Origin: CAVQYV01 sp963718295 [NCBI: uncultured Methylomirabilota bacterium]
Lineage (GTDB): Bacteria; Methylomirabilota; Methylomirabilia; CAVQYV01
Direction of reading: 5' to 3'
Length of the DNA: 64,000 bases
NCBI GenBank assembly: GCA_963718295.1
Contig: CAVQYV010000004.1
Span: 186,001 to 250,000 of the forward strand
Shown: piece after piece, positions 24,779 through 34,015 of the stretch
Layout of the letters: each line of letters begins with the position of its first letter
Position numbering within the stretch: the first letter of the stretch is position 1
Program-made: the position numbers and the translations under genes
The notes under the pieces: model-generated
Databases searched by the model: none
Seen by the model: only the letters and a program-made list of their open reading frames with translations
What the model was told of the DNA's origin: nothing

Positions 24779-25295
24779 TTGCCCATCGGGGCTCACATGT
24801 CGATCGCCGGAGGGGTGGATAAGGCCCTGGAGCGCGGCGCCAGCCTGGGCTGCGAGACCATCCAGCTATTCACCAGGAATCGGAATCGATGGGAGGCCAA
24901 GCCCCTGGCGCGGCCTGAGATCCGAAGATTCCGGACCCAGCAGGCGAGAACGGGAATTCAACCTCTCTTGGCCCATGCGAGCTATCTGATCAATCTGGCC
25001 TCGCCCCAGCAGGAGATCTTTGACAAATCGGTGGCCGCCTTTCATCTCAATGACTCCCGAAAGCCTCTGGGCACTGGGCAGCAGGGTGGATCGGCATGAG
25101 CACATCGGAAGAGGTGAACTGGGCAAGCTGCCCTTCTATCTCTTGCTTCATAATGAGCGATTCGGCGGCCTCCCTATGGTGCTGGAAACGCCGAAGGGAA
25201 TCGAAGGGGGCCGCAATCTGGATGAGATCAACCTGGCGATACTTTGGCATCTGAGAGGGGCGGAGTCCTTTCCCGAGGAGCCCTCAGGCCCCTGA
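24779..25295 (+). pseudogene. nfo: Endonuclease IV (nfo), internally deleted and frameshifted
   Basis: The N-terminus (GAHMSIAGGVDKALERGASLG, then TIQLFTRNRNRW and HASYLINLASP) and the C-terminus (FHLNDSRKPLG, RVDRHEHIGRGELG, PMVLETPKG) are clear endonuclease IV motifs. The centre, about 170 residues with most zinc ligands, is missing at a junction near KSV/AAFHLNDS. A tandem 7-bp duplication (CTGGGCA at 25067-25073 and 25074-25080) then shifts the frame. The gene is dead. Native enzyme would cut AP sites in base-excision repair. Confidence 0.9.
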
Positions 25296-25318
25296 GATCC
25301 CTTTTAGGATCCTTTAGG

Positions 25319-26233
25319 ATGAAGAACCTCTACAAGAGAATGGATGTCTTCCGCTGCAACGGGGATGGCCACCGGCGATTCGAGAATGCGGTATCGGTTT
25401 ATCATGTCCTCAGGGAGCGGAGGTGTTATCCCGAAGGATGCCTTTACTTCCTTTGGAAGTGTCGCCACCCCCTGGGAGAAAAAGGATGCTCTCAGGGCTT
25501 TCGACACGTGGGGAGGATGTGCCTATCCTGTCCCCATTTCTATGACGAAAAGGTGGTTCGCTATCCCCGTCTCCTCCTCCCTTCCCGGGAATATCATCGA
25601 TTCTTGGGAGACTTACGCAGTTTCGAAGGCTGGCTGCAAGAGGTTGTGGGCCGGGAGGTCAGTGTCTGGGGGGTCATCAATTCGGTGAAGCCGCACTTCA
25701 AGGAAGTGATCCATCCGAGGGGCTCCCATGTAGCTTTTCAGGGATTTCTTTTGAATTTCCGTGAGGCCTACCTGAATCTGGTCCAGTGGGAGGATCTCTG
25801 CTATGCCACAATCGGCAAAGGACTTCAGGCCCTCCGCCGATTTCGGAGGAAAGATCAGGTGAGTTTCCGGGCCACCGTGCGGATGGATCGAGGGAGGCTG
25901 ATCCTTCATCGGTTAAGGGCCATCGAGACGGAAGCCCAAGGTGAGGGAGAATTCTGGACCGAGAGCAAGGCCCTCCTGGCCCAGAGATTGGGCAGATCCT
26001 TCTCCGGCCAGCCGGAACGCTGCCTGGCCTGCGAGAGAGGGGCGTTGCTGGATGTAATGGAGGATTGGAATGGCGACAAGGACGTAAAGAGGGATCGACG
26101 CCTCTTCTGCCTGGAGGGGATTTCGGACCCCGATCTCTGCTCATTTCATGCGGAGGCAGAGCTTGCCTCCGCAAAAAGTGGGTCGAGTCAGGAGGGCGGA
26201 AGTCAGGCGAATTATGAACCTGGAGAAGCCTAA
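25319..26233 (+). CDS. Conserved-looking Cys-rich hypothetical protein
   Basis: A protein of 304 residues from ATG 25319 (an AGGAT lies just upstream; a longer frame from 25244 overlaps the nfo remnant). The N-terminal 100 residues carry spaced Cys and His residues (FRCNGDGH, CYPEGCLYFLWKC, CSQGF, CLSCPHF), suggesting a metal or Fe-S site. A second CLACERG pair lies near residue 248. The middle is mixed alpha/beta with no recognisable catalytic motif. No signal peptide or membrane segment is seen. I do not recognise the family. It precedes the malic enzyme gene by 24 bases and may be co-transcribed. Confidence 0.65.
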   Translation: MKNLYKRMDVFRCNGDGHRRFENAVSVYHVLRERRCYPEGCLYFLWKCRHPLGEKGCSQGFRHVGRMCLSCPHFYDEKVVRYPRLLLPSREYHRFLGDLRSFEGWLQEVVGREVSVWGVINSVKPHFKEVIHPRGSHVAFQGFLLNFREAYLNLVQWEDLCYATIGKGLQALRRFRRKDQVSFRATVRMDRGRLILHRLRAIETEAQGEGEFWTESKALLAQRLGRSFSGQPERCLACERGALLDVMEDWNGDKDVKRDRRLFCLEGISDPDLCSFHAEAELASAKSGSSQEGGSQANYEPGEA

Positions 26234-26257
26234 AGTTAGAAAAGGAGGAAGTAAGGG

Positions 26258-27694
26258 ATGGATGTCAGGCCCAGTGCCAGTTATAGCATTACTATGAGGC
26301 TGGAGATTCATAACAAGCCCGGGATGTTAGGAAAGACCACCACTGCCATCGGGGAGGCGGGCGGGGACATCCGTGCGGTCGATATTGCCGGCTTCACCAA
26401 GGATACCATCATCCGGGATATCACCGTCAATGCCCGGGATGATAAGCATGGCCGGGAGATCGTGGATCATGTGAAGAAGCTGGAGGGGATCCATGTGGTC
26501 AGCATCTCCGATCGCACCTTCCTCATGCATCTGGGGGGCAAGATTGAGGTGGTGAGCAAGACCCCGCTCAAGACCCGGGATGATCTTTCCATGGCCTACA
26601 CGCCGGGGGTGGCGAGGGTTAGTATGGCAATCCACGAGGATCCCAAGAGGGCCTTCTCCTACACCATCAAGAGGAATACCGTGGCGGTGGTGAGCGATGG
26701 GACGGCCGTCCTGGGATTGGGAGACATCGGGCCCGAGGCGGCCATGCCGGTCATGGAGGGCAAGGCGGTGCTGTTCAAGGAGTTCGGGGAGGTGGATGCC
26801 TTCCCCATCTGCCTGGCCACCAAGGATGTCGACGAGATCGTCAACACCGTCAAGTTCATCGCACCTACCTTCGGGGGAATCAACCTGGAGGACATCTCGG
26901 CCCCGCGCTGCTTTGAGATCGAGGAGCGCCTGAAGAAGGAGATCGACATCCCGGTATTTCATGACGACCAGCATGGAACTGCGGTGGTGGTGCTGGCTGC
27001 CCTGATCAATGCCCTCAAGATCGTGAAGAAGGATTTCCCGGAGCTCAAGGTGGTTGTCTCGGGGGTTGGTGCCTCCGGAGTGGCCTGCAGCAAGATCTTG
27101 ATGTCGGTGGGGGTGAAGAACCTCATCGGCATCGACCGCGCGGGGGCGATCTATAAGGGCCGGAAAGAGAACATGAATTCCATCAAGGAGTGGTATGCGC
27201 AGAATACCAATCCCCAGCGGCTCAAGGGAGGCCTCATGGATGTCATCAAGGGTGCGGACCTCTTCCTGGGCTTATCCGGACCGGGACTTTTCCCAGTAGA
27301 GGCCCTGAAGAAGATGGGCCGAGACCCCATCGTCTTTGCCATGGCCAATCCCACCCCCGAGATCATGCCCGAGGAGGCGGAGCCCTATGTGAAGGTCATG
27401 GCCACTGGCCGCTCTGATTATCCCAACCAGATCAATAACGTTCTCTGCTTCCCGGGCCTGTTCCGGGGGGTCTTCGATTGCCGGGCGCGAGAGATCAACG
27501 AGGAGATGAAGATCGCTGCGGCGAGGGCCATCGCCTCGGTGGTGGGAAAGAATGAATTGAGCCCCGATTACATTATCCCTTCCGTCTTCCATAAGAAGGT
27601 GGCCAAAGCAGTGGCCTCCGAGGTGGCCAAGGCAGCCTTCAAGACAGGAGTAGCAAGAAGGCAGAAGAAATTCGTCTCCCTATATCATTTCTGA
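26258..27694 (+). CDS. ACT-domain NAD(P)-dependent malic enzyme
   Basis: A 478-residue enzyme with an N-terminal ACT domain (about 10-90: MRLEIHNKPGMLGKTTTAIGEAGG) likely to bind a small regulator. The malic enzyme domains follow: SMAYTPGVARVSMAI, VVSDGTAVLGLGDIGP, CLATKDVDEIV, FHDDQHGTAVVVLAAL with metal-binding Asp residues, and VVSGVGASGVACSKIL for the dinucleotide. It decarboxylates malate to pyruvate. The short bacterial form with an ACT regulator is known. AAAGGAGG lies upstream; a strong terminator follows. Confidence 0.93.
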   Translation: MDVRPSASYSITMRLEIHNKPGMLGKTTTAIGEAGGDIRAVDIAGFTKDTIIRDITVNARDDKHGREIVDHVKKLEGIHVVSISDRTFLMHLGGKIEVVSKTPLKTRDDLSMAYTPGVARVSMAIHEDPKRAFSYTIKRNTVAVVSDGTAVLGLGDIGPEAAMPVMEGKAVLFKEFGEVDAFPICLATKDVDEIVNTVKFIAPTFGGINLEDISAPRCFEIEERLKKEIDIPVFHDDQHGTAVVVLAALINALKIVKKDFPELKVVVSGVGASGVACSKILMSVGVKNLIGIDRAGAIYKGRKENMNSIKEWYAQNTNPQRLKGGLMDVIKGADLFLGLSGPGLFPVEALKKMGRDPIVFAMANPTPEIMPEEAEPYVKVMATGRSDYPNQINNVLCFPGLFRGVFDCRAREINEEMKIAAARAIASVVGKNELSPDYIIPSVFHKKVAKAVASEVAKAAFKTGVARRQKKFVSLYHF

Positions 27695-27751
27695 GAAGGA
27701 ACAAATAGCGCCGAAGTGGGACGAGAGGCAGCTATAGGAAATAGGAAGAGG

Positions 27752-27785
27752 AAAAGGCAGGGTCAGCAATGAGCCCTGCCTTTTC
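27752..27785 (+). terminator. Terminator after the malic enzyme gene
   Basis: An 11-bp perfect stem, AAAAGGCAGGG (27752-27762) with CCCTGCCTTTT (27774-27784), ends in a T run. The A/T ends make it usable in both directions. Confidence 0.88.
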
Positions 27786-28355
27786 TCATTGGGAATCGCC
27801 AAATGGCCCAACGGAGCACGGGATTCCGCCTTTCTCCCATTCGCTCCGTTTTTCCCTTCCGAAGCGTAGAATTTTCCTTGACTTTGCTCGTTTGTCGTAC
27901 CATAGTATGTCCGTAAGGCAATATAAGTGAAGGTCACTCAAGACGCCACCCTGTGAAAGGCCTTACTTGATCATCCATCTCCTGTCTGCAACCTTGTGGG
28001 GCATAGGATGAGAAGGGGTCTTCGGAAAGTAACCTAAGTTAGCCTCCCCGGGGGTTCTAAACCCTCCAGGGAGGCTTCGTATTTTCGGCCCGGGGTCAGT
28101 CCCACCGGTCGCGAGAAGAGGGCAGAAAGCATCGGGTCCCCGTTCTCTCTCTCTCTCTCTCTCTGCATTGCCGCTGCTTTCCTTGAGATCATCGCTTGAG
28201 TTGCCATACCTCGTTGGATCCTACCTCGATGATTCCAAGCATTCCTCCCTCGATAGGCGACACATCTCCTGAGCGTTGAAGCCATCCGCACCTACGCATT
28301 CTCCATCTTCGCATTTCCAAAGCGGGCCATGGTCCGCGAACAAGGAGTAAAAGTC
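27786..28355. other. 570-base intergenic region with a promoter-like site, hairpin and TC repeat
   Basis: It holds TTGACT, 17 bases, CATAGT on the plus strand (27878-27906). It also holds a hairpin AGCCTCCC/GGGAGGCT (28041-28076) with an inner stem, followed by TCGTATTTT, which could terminate a short transcript, and a TC dinucleotide tract at about 28144-28164. No supported gene is present. A small untranslated RNA between 27915 and 28080 is possible but unproven. Confidence 0.4.
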
Positions 28356-28860
28356 ATGAGAGTGAAACTGTGGTTCACGATTCTCGTGATCGTCATCCTG
28401 GGGATCCTTGTGGCACCGCCTCTGGCCGGGGCGGAGACCTTGAAATGGCGGCAGACTCTCTACGTCAGCAAGGTGGAACGAATCGAAGTGGGCGATGTGC
28501 CCGGCCACATCGTGGGCGTGGCGGAGGGCGGAGGCGTAGCGTTCTTCGAGAGACAGCGAGGTCGCGACCTACTGGTGGAAGGCAACGATCGACTATACCA
28601 AGGGGGCTGGCACGAGCTTGGGATATATGCTGTGCACCTTCGAGGACGAGTCCACCTTCCTGCACAAGTATCAGGTCCTCACGACGGCCGATCCCGGTGG
28701 GAAAGCCTTCTGGTGGAAGGGAGCGTTTACCTTCCTCCAGGGGACCGGCCGTTTCGCCGGGATTCAGGGGGACGGGACTTTCACCGGCAAGCGCCTCGGG
28801 GGCCCGGCTGCCGGTACCCAAGGATACATGGATTTCACCGCCACCTATACCCTGCCGTAG
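28356..28860 (+). pseudogene. Secreted paralogue 1 of the four-member 170-residue family, frameshifted
   Basis: It starts at ATG 28356 with AAGGAG nine bases upstream. A signal peptide (VKLWFTILVIVILGILVAP, then LAGAE) leads into LKWRQTLYVSKVE, IEVGDVPGHIVGVAE and VAFFE. The frame then changes near 28553; from there another frame reads DSEVATYWWKATIDYTKG, YMLCTFEDES, WKGAFTFLQGTGRFAGIQG, TFTGKR and TYTLP to a stop at 28860. Apart from that indel all family motifs are present. It resembles the copies at 29981, 31516 and 35857. The fold is probably a small beta-barrel of allene-oxide-cyclase/dirigent style; this is an inference from the repeated Gly-rich strands. Confidence 0.75.
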
Positions 28861-29063
28861 CGGTGACTGCCACCGGATCAAGTCAGTTTGCAAGGGGGGA
28901 TGCGAGGAAAGATAGGACGGATGAGGGAGTCACTCTATAAGCCTGGAAGCCTTCCAATCGGGACTTTCCGGGCATGGAGGGAGGTGGCCGCCTATAGGAG
29001 CAATTGACTGTCTGAAGGAGTTGTCAATGGCTCCCATCAACTGACGAAGAGGGAGGAAGAAAA

Positions 29064-29765
29064 ATGGACCGGGAAAAGGGATTCTTTCAAAATCTGACCA
29101 GAAGGACCTTCCTTTGTAAATCGGCCTTAATGGCAGTTGTCACTTTGGGGGGTCTGGGATCTGTTTCCAAGGAGATTTGTTGGGGACAGACCGGCTCCGG
29201 CAACCAGGTCAAGCTGAGAGGAAAGTACCAGGGCTTGTCCCGGCAGGAACTGCTGGATAAAACCTATGCGCAGGGGGCTGCCTATGAATCGATTTCGGGA
29301 AGCTGTTCTCAATCGACGGCAGCTGCGTTGCACGAGTTTCTCGAATTCGAGGATGCGGTAGTCAAGGCGGCCAATTCCTCCTGCGGCGGACAAGCCATCA
29401 CCGGACTGGGAACCTGCGGGGGAGTCATCGGGGGGACGATGGTTCTGGATACCTTCTTGGGCCGACCCGTGGAAGCTATGTCGAGCGAGGCATCCAAGAA
29501 ACCGGATTACGAAAGGCTGCGGAACGCCATACAGACGGCCAAGTTGCTTTGCGATCGATACGTCCAAGAGTACGGTAGCATTCTTTGCCCAGCAATTCAG
29601 ACGAAGCTCTTTGGGCGTACCTACTACCTGCCAGATCCGGATGAGTTCCAGAAGTTCCTGAAAGCCGGAGGCCACTCCGATCCCACGAAATGTATGCACA
29701 TCGTCGGAAATGCATCGAAGTGGACCATGGAAATCCTGCTGGATAAAGGAGTTGTTGAGCTCTAA
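29064..29765 (+). CDS. Tat-exported C_GCAxxG_C_C family protein
   Basis: A 233-residue protein with a twin-arginine signal (TRRTFLCKSALMAVVTLGG). The C_GCAxxG_C_C domain follows: YAQGAAYESISGSCSQSTAAAL, then SSCGGQAITGLGTCGGVIGG, and later Cys residues at ILCPAIQ and TKCMHI. Members of this family are putative redox proteins that can carry a disulfide or metal site. The residue A in the GCA position is replaced here (GSCSQS), so the first Cys motif is a variant. Upstream GGGAGG supports the start. It lies between two members of the 170-residue secreted family and is likely periplasmic. Confidence 0.82.
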   Translation: MDREKGFFQNLTRRTFLCKSALMAVVTLGGLGSVSKEICWGQTGSGNQVKLRGKYQGLSRQELLDKTYAQGAAYESISGSCSQSTAAALHEFLEFEDAVVKAANSSCGGQAITGLGTCGGVIGGTMVLDTFLGRPVEAMSSEASKKPDYERLRNAIQTAKLLCDRYVQEYGSILCPAIQTKLFGRTYYLPDPDEFQKFLKAGGHSDPTKCMHIVGNASKWTMEILLDKGVVEL

Positions 29766-29980
29766 TACCTTCCTGCCGGAGAAAGGGGAGAAGGTAGCAA
29801 GAGAGAGACTACCTGTCCCTTTCGGCAGATAAGTTTTCGAAGTCTCAGGAGACAAGCATTTTCAGTCCGCAAGAGAAGGAGGTGATCACCTTTAGGAGCT
29901 ATTGATCTTCTGTGGATCTGAAGTCCATGTTTCCATTGCAATGTCTACGTTGTGCACAGGGTGCACGAAGGGAGGGAGTC

Positions 29981-30502
29981 ATGAGAACGGAACTGCGGTT
30001 CACGATTCTTGCGTTTGCTATCCTGGCAGTCCTTGCCGCACCGTCCCTGACCGGGGCGGAGACCATAACGGAGAAAGGACGTGATGTCTTCCACTACGTC
30101 AAGGTGGAGGTGATCAAAGTTGGCGACGTGGACGGCCATATTACCGGAATCGCGGAGGCCAAAGGGTTAGAGTTCGACGAGAGCAGCGGCCAGGTCGCCA
30201 ATTACTCCAACAAACCCATGTTTGATTACATCAACGGGAGCGGGCCATTTCAGGGATATTCCATTTCCACCTTTGAGGACGGATCAACCCTGATAACAAA
30301 GTATGAAGGGACCACTACGGCTCTTCCAGGGGGAGTATCCACATGGAAGGGCACGGTTTCCTCCATGAAGGGGACCGGACGATTTGAAGGAATCCAAGGG
30401 ACCGCTTCCTTTACCGGCAAGCGCATGGCCCCACTAACTCCGGGGGGTTCCGCCGATTGTTACACAGATTATATTCGGACCTACACCCTGCCTTCCCGGT
30501 GA
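29981..30502 (+). CDS. Secreted paralogue 2 of the 170-residue family
   Basis: A 173-residue protein. The signal peptide (ELRFTILAFAILAVLAAPS, then LTGAE) is followed by YVKVEVIKVGDVDGHITGIAE and LEFDESSGQVA. The core is FDYINGSGPFQGYSISTFEDG, then KYEGTT, WKGTVSSMKGTGRFEGIQG, SFTGKRMAP and [15 protein letters not shown] precedes the ATG at 29981, which decides against the longer frame from 29912. Gly-rich amphipathic strands suggest a single-domain beta-barrel. No catalytic residues or Cys pairs stand out. It shares signal peptide sequence with paralogues 1 and 4, indicating recent duplication. Confidence 0.82.
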   Translation: MRTELRFTILAFAILAVLAAPSLTGAETITEKGRDVFHYVKVEVIKVGDVDGHITGIAEAKGLEFDESSGQVANYSNKPMFDYINGSGPFQGYSISTFEDGSTLITKYEGTTTALPGGVSTWKGTVSSMKGTGRFEGIQGTASFTGKRMAPLTPGGSADCYTDYIRTYTLPSR

Positions 30503-30723
30503 TTCTCCACCCAATTTGGCATCCTATGGTAATCGCGGGGCAGAGATCGGCCACACGGTGAAATCAGAAGAGCGCAAGAGAGGAAAGGGAACCGGGATCT
30601 GAAAATCCTTGCTTGCCTCAACGGCCCCGCGCATCAGGGAGGTGATGTCCTATAGTAAGAGTCCTTCGTTAAGGGAGTAGCACGAATTACTGCTTGAAGT
30701 TCTACAGCTCGCCGGAGGAGGAG

Positions 30724-31270
30724 ATGAATATGTTTTCAGCACGTAAGCGCGGATTCTGGGTTATCTTGGCCGGACTGGCGATCATTCCAGCAATTGCGTA
30801 CGGCCAAACAACGCAAATCACGACCGAGTATCTGATGACGGTATATGCGCCGCTCGACCCGCCTCGAGCAGATCGACGATACGCTCTTTATCTACAACGT
30901 GCGCGATGGGGGATGGGTTAAGGGTCCAAAGATCAACGGAAAATTGATCGCGCCGGCAGCGGACTGGCTTCGCGTCATGCCTGGTGGTAGTCTTCGTCTG
31001 GAGGTGCGTGGCACAATTAAGACCGACGACGGGGCGCTTATCTACATCACCTACAATGGGATCATCAGCCATTCAAAGGAAAGCGCTGACCGAATGATGA
31101 AAGGGGAGGTGCTGACATCAAAGGACCACTACTTCATTACTGCACCGACCATGCAGACATCGGCTGAGAAGTACGCCTGGCTGAACCATGTTCAATGCAT
31201 AGGCAAGATTGTCGAGGTCAAGGGGGGCGAGGACTCCTTCGTTAAGTACGATGTATACATTGTGCGGTGA
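30724..31270 (+). pseudogene. Secreted DUF3237-family protein, frameshifted
   Basis: The start is ATG 30724 directly after GGAGGAGG. The signal peptide (RKRGFWVILAGLAIIPAIA) ends before YGQ, then TTEYLMTVYAPLDPP. The frame breaks near 30860; the second frame continues EQIDDTLFIYNVRDGGWVKG, KINGKLIAPAADWLRVMPGG, VRGTIKTDDGALIYITYNG, YFITAPTMQTS and YAWLNHVQCIGK. These are DUF3237 motifs. Family function is unknown. One indel splits an otherwise complete gene. The lack of other damage suggests the break is recent or an error. Confidence 0.75.
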
Positions 31271-31418
31271 AATGTGCCGTTCTGAACAGGCTAACCTTGC
31301 GCCCCTGAGTCTGGGAGGTTCCGCTGACTGTACTCCGGTTTCACTTGGAGCCACACCCTACCTACTCGATGATCTCCGTCAGACCGAATGGAGGGTAGCA
31401 GGATTCTGAAACTTGTGA

Positions 31419-31494
31419 GGGGAATTAGGGGAATTAGGGAATTAGGGACACATCCCCATTTCCTTGAAAAATAGGAAAAATAGGGATGTGTCCC
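31419..31494. repeat. REP-like inverted repeat with GGGGAATTA direct repeats
   Basis: Short direct repeats of GGGGAATTA or GGGAATTA (31419-31446) lead into an inverted repeat. The left arm GGGACACATCCC (31445-31456) pairs with GGGATGTGTCCC (31483-31494), extended by CATTTCC/GGAAAAATA. Each core arm is itself nearly palindromic. It resembles REP-type repeats mobilised by Y1 transposases (RAYT). It ends 22 bases before paralogue 3, inside its leader. Confidence 0.65.
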
Positions 31495-31515
31495 TGTTAT
31501 CCTAAGGAGGAAGAC

Positions 31516-32031
31516 ATGTCCAGCAAAACCAAGGCCTTTCTGGTCATTGCCATTAGCCTTTCGTTCTCTCTGCTCCTTCTGGTCGGGACGCCGGCCTGGG
31601 GTGGAGAACAGGGAAGGCTCTCATACCGAGACGCCTATGTTGCGCCGACCCTCCCTTCGGCCAAGGTGCCCGATGTGGAAGGTCACACCATCTACCTGGT
31701 CGATGCAAAAGGAATCCACTTCGATGAAAAATGGGGCGTTGCGTTCGCTACGGTGACCGGCGTCTCCGAATACCTCAAGGGTGGGGGACCTGTTCAAGGC
31801 TATAACCACTGGACCTTCGCCGATGGTTCTACCATCACAGCGAAGTACAAAGGCGAGGGTAAGGGGGTTGCTCCTGGCACCGCAGGAAGGCGAGGAGGTG
31901 AAGGAACCTTCACCTTCACTCAGGGCACCGGCAAGTTCCAGGGCATTCAAGGAGAGGGAACCTACAAGTGGGTAACCGTTGCTCCCGGCATTTGGTATAC
32001 CGATGGACAAGCGGAGTACACACTCCCCTAA
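31516..32031 (+). CDS. Secreted paralogue 3 of the 170-residue family (divergent)
   Basis: A 171-residue protein. TAAGGAGG precedes the start at 31516. The signal peptide (KTKAFLVIAISLSFSLLLL, ending PAWGGE) is unlike those of the other copies. The mature part keeps the core: KVPDVEGHTIYLVDAKGIHF, YLKGGGPVQGYNHWTFADG, ITAKYKGEGKG, GTFTFTQGTGKFQGIQGEG and a terminal EYTLP. It is the most divergent member and lacks the FTGKR strand. It lies upstream of a Tat-exported flavoprotein. Confidence 0.8.
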   Translation: MSSKTKAFLVIAISLSFSLLLLVGTPAWGGEQGRLSYRDAYVAPTLPSAKVPDVEGHTIYLVDAKGIHFDEKWGVAFATVTGVSEYLKGGGPVQGYNHWTFADGSTITAKYKGEGKGVAPGTAGRRGGEGTFTFTQGTGKFQGIQGEGTYKWVTVAPGIWYTDGQAEYTLP

Positions 32032-32321
32032 GGATCTTCCAGTGATCCTAGAGTGCACGGCGGACCTTGGCACTTTTCCAAGGCCATATTGGAGGGGGGT
32101 GCATGCCAAGGGATCCGCCTCCCCCCTCCTTCCCAATGGAAAGGTGTACTGATACCTCGATGCTGGGTTGATACGTGAGACGAATACCTCATTTGCCTGG
32201 TTATAGGGTGCCGTGGCTTCTGCGTTCTGCGTCCTGGTAAGCGCCAGAGCCGATGAGGGATCATTGATGAATCAGATAAGGAATAAGGACCGGAGATTCT
32301 ATTGGATGGAGGTAACTTCCG

Positions 32322-33893
32322 ATGTCGAAAGAAGAGTCTCAAAACAGGATCAGCAGGCGAGATTTCTTGAAGGGTGCGGCGGCTGGAATCGGTGCCGCAG
32401 CCCTGGCAGGCTTGGGCACCAAAGAGGCGAAGGCCACTGCCCTGGCGTGGGAGAAGGAAACGGATGTCCTCGTCATCGGATCGGGATATGCTGGCCTGGC
32501 AGCGGCCATAGAGGCCTTCGATGCCGGGGCCTCCGTTACGATTCTGGAGAAGATGCCAGTCTACGGGGGAAATTCGATCATCTCGGAGGGGGCATATAAC
32601 GCCGTAGACCCTGTCCGCCAGAAGGCCCAGGGAATTGAAGACTCCGTCGACTTGCATTTTGAGCAAACCATAGCCGCTGGGGACTACAGAGGGGAACCGC
32701 AGAAGGTGCGGTACCTCGTGGAACACGCCCTGGAAGGCTGGCAATGGCTTGAAGGCATGGGGGTACAGCTTACCCGGATTTTTCAGATCTATGGAGCGTT
32801 ATGGCCAAGGACACACCAGGGAAAGTACAAGGACAAGACCAAGGGTTGGGCGCTTGCTGAGGCCTTGCACGACCAGGCAAAGGTTAGAGGAATCCCAATC
32901 CTCCTGAATCACAAGGTTACGGAGATCATCCGATATATGCCCTTGGAGTTGAGAGGGTCCGTACTGGGCGTCGAAGTGGAAGGTGAAGGGAAAAACTACA
33001 ACTTCAAAGCAAAGAAGGCATTGGTACTTACCTCTGGTGGGTTCTGTGCGGATGTTGAGATGAGGGCACGGCATGATCCTCGGTTCGACGGTCGATTTGC
33101 GACCACCAATCAGCGGGGTGCTACGGGAGAAATCTTGAACATGGCCGAGGATATCGGAGCGGACGAAACAGGCATGGATTTCATCCAAAGCATTGGCCCG
33201 GTTGGCCGAGATGTGAGATATACCACCCCGCCTACGGGGCGGGCCTTCAGCCCGATGAATTTCCTCGGCGGTCTAACTGTGAACTATTGCATTTACACGG
33301 ATCTCCAGGGCAAAAGGATCGTAGCAGCTGACGCCCGCAGGGATCATATCACCGAAGCGGTAATGAGGACCCCGGAAAAGGTCTGTGTGAGCGTCACTGA
33401 CGAGGTCAGTCGACAGAATCCCCTAATCGGGGGTATGACGCTTGAGAAGTTGGAAGGGATCCTGAAAGAGCGTCCTCACGAGCTATTCAGGGCCGATAGT
33501 ATTCGCGAGTTGGCCCAAAAGCTCGGTATGCCTGATCTGGGCGTTCTGGAGCAAACGGTGACCCAATACAATTCGTATGTGGATGCCAAGAACGACCCCG
33601 AATTCGGCCAGCAGCCTCACAATCTGATTTGGAAGTGCGGAAAGCCACCCTTCTGGGCCGCTACTGGATCACCAGCCTTGCACCACATGTGCGGGGGACT
33701 GAGAACCAAAGGGACGACTGCCAGGGTTCTGGATCGCTGGAATGACGTCATTCCGGGCTTGTATGCAGCGGGGGAAATCGTAGGCGGTGTCCACGGTACA
33801 AATCGGGTGGGAGCGAACGCCATCGCAGACTGCATTGTATTTGGACGAGTCGCCGGGCGGAATGCAGCCAGCGAGAAGCCTTGGTCAGATTGA
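32322..33893 (+). CDS. Tat-exported FAD-dependent oxidoreductase (fumarate/urocanate reductase-like)
   Basis: A 523-residue protein with a twin-arginine signal (ISRRDFLKGAAAGIGAAALAG). The FAD dinucleotide site is VLVIGSGYAGLAAAIEAF and ILEKMPVYGGNSIISEGAYN. The C-terminal FAD loop is GLYAAGEIVGGVHGTNRVGA, typical of the flavocytochrome c/succinate dehydrogenase flavoprotein superfamily. No heme CxxCH motif is present, so electrons must come from a partner protein. The substrate is unknown. The start has GGAGG nine bases upstream. The stop overlaps the leader of the amidase gene, so the two are probably co-transcribed. Confidence 0.88.
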   Translation: MSKEESQNRISRRDFLKGAAAGIGAAALAGLGTKEAKATALAWEKETDVLVIGSGYAGLAAAIEAFDAGASVTILEKMPVYGGNSIISEGAYNAVDPVRQKAQGIEDSVDLHFEQTIAAGDYRGEPQKVRYLVEHALEGWQWLEGMGVQLTRIFQIYGALWPRTHQGKYKDKTKGWALAEALHDQAKVRGIPILLNHKVTEIIRYMPLELRGSVLGVEVEGEGKNYNFKAKKALVLTSGGFCADVEMRARHDPRFDGRFATTNQRGATGEILNMAEDIGADETGMDFIQSIGPVGRDVRYTTPPTGRAFSPMNFLGGLTVNYCIYTDLQGKRIVAADARRDHITEAVMRTPEKVCVSVTDEVSRQNPLIGGMTLEKLEGILKERPHELFRADSIRELAQKLGMPDLGVLEQTVTQYNSYVDAKNDPEFGQQPHNLIWKCGKPPFWAATGSPALHHMCGGLRTKGTTARVLDRWNDVIPGLYAAGEIVGGVHGTNRVGANAIADCIVFGRVAGRNAASEKPWSD

Positions 33894-34015
33894 GGAGGAG
33901 TGAGTCGGAGGACCTATGGAGAGAAGCGACAATTCCCGACCTGGGGGCGAATCTCCCGAGCCACGAGAAACATATGGCGATATCAGGCCTTCGTATAGGA
34001 AGGCAGGAGGTTCCT

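Noticed and set aside
28144-28164. A TC dinucleotide repeat as a phase-variation tract
   Set aside because: It lies about 190 bases upstream of any gene start and not in a promoter spacer or reading frame.
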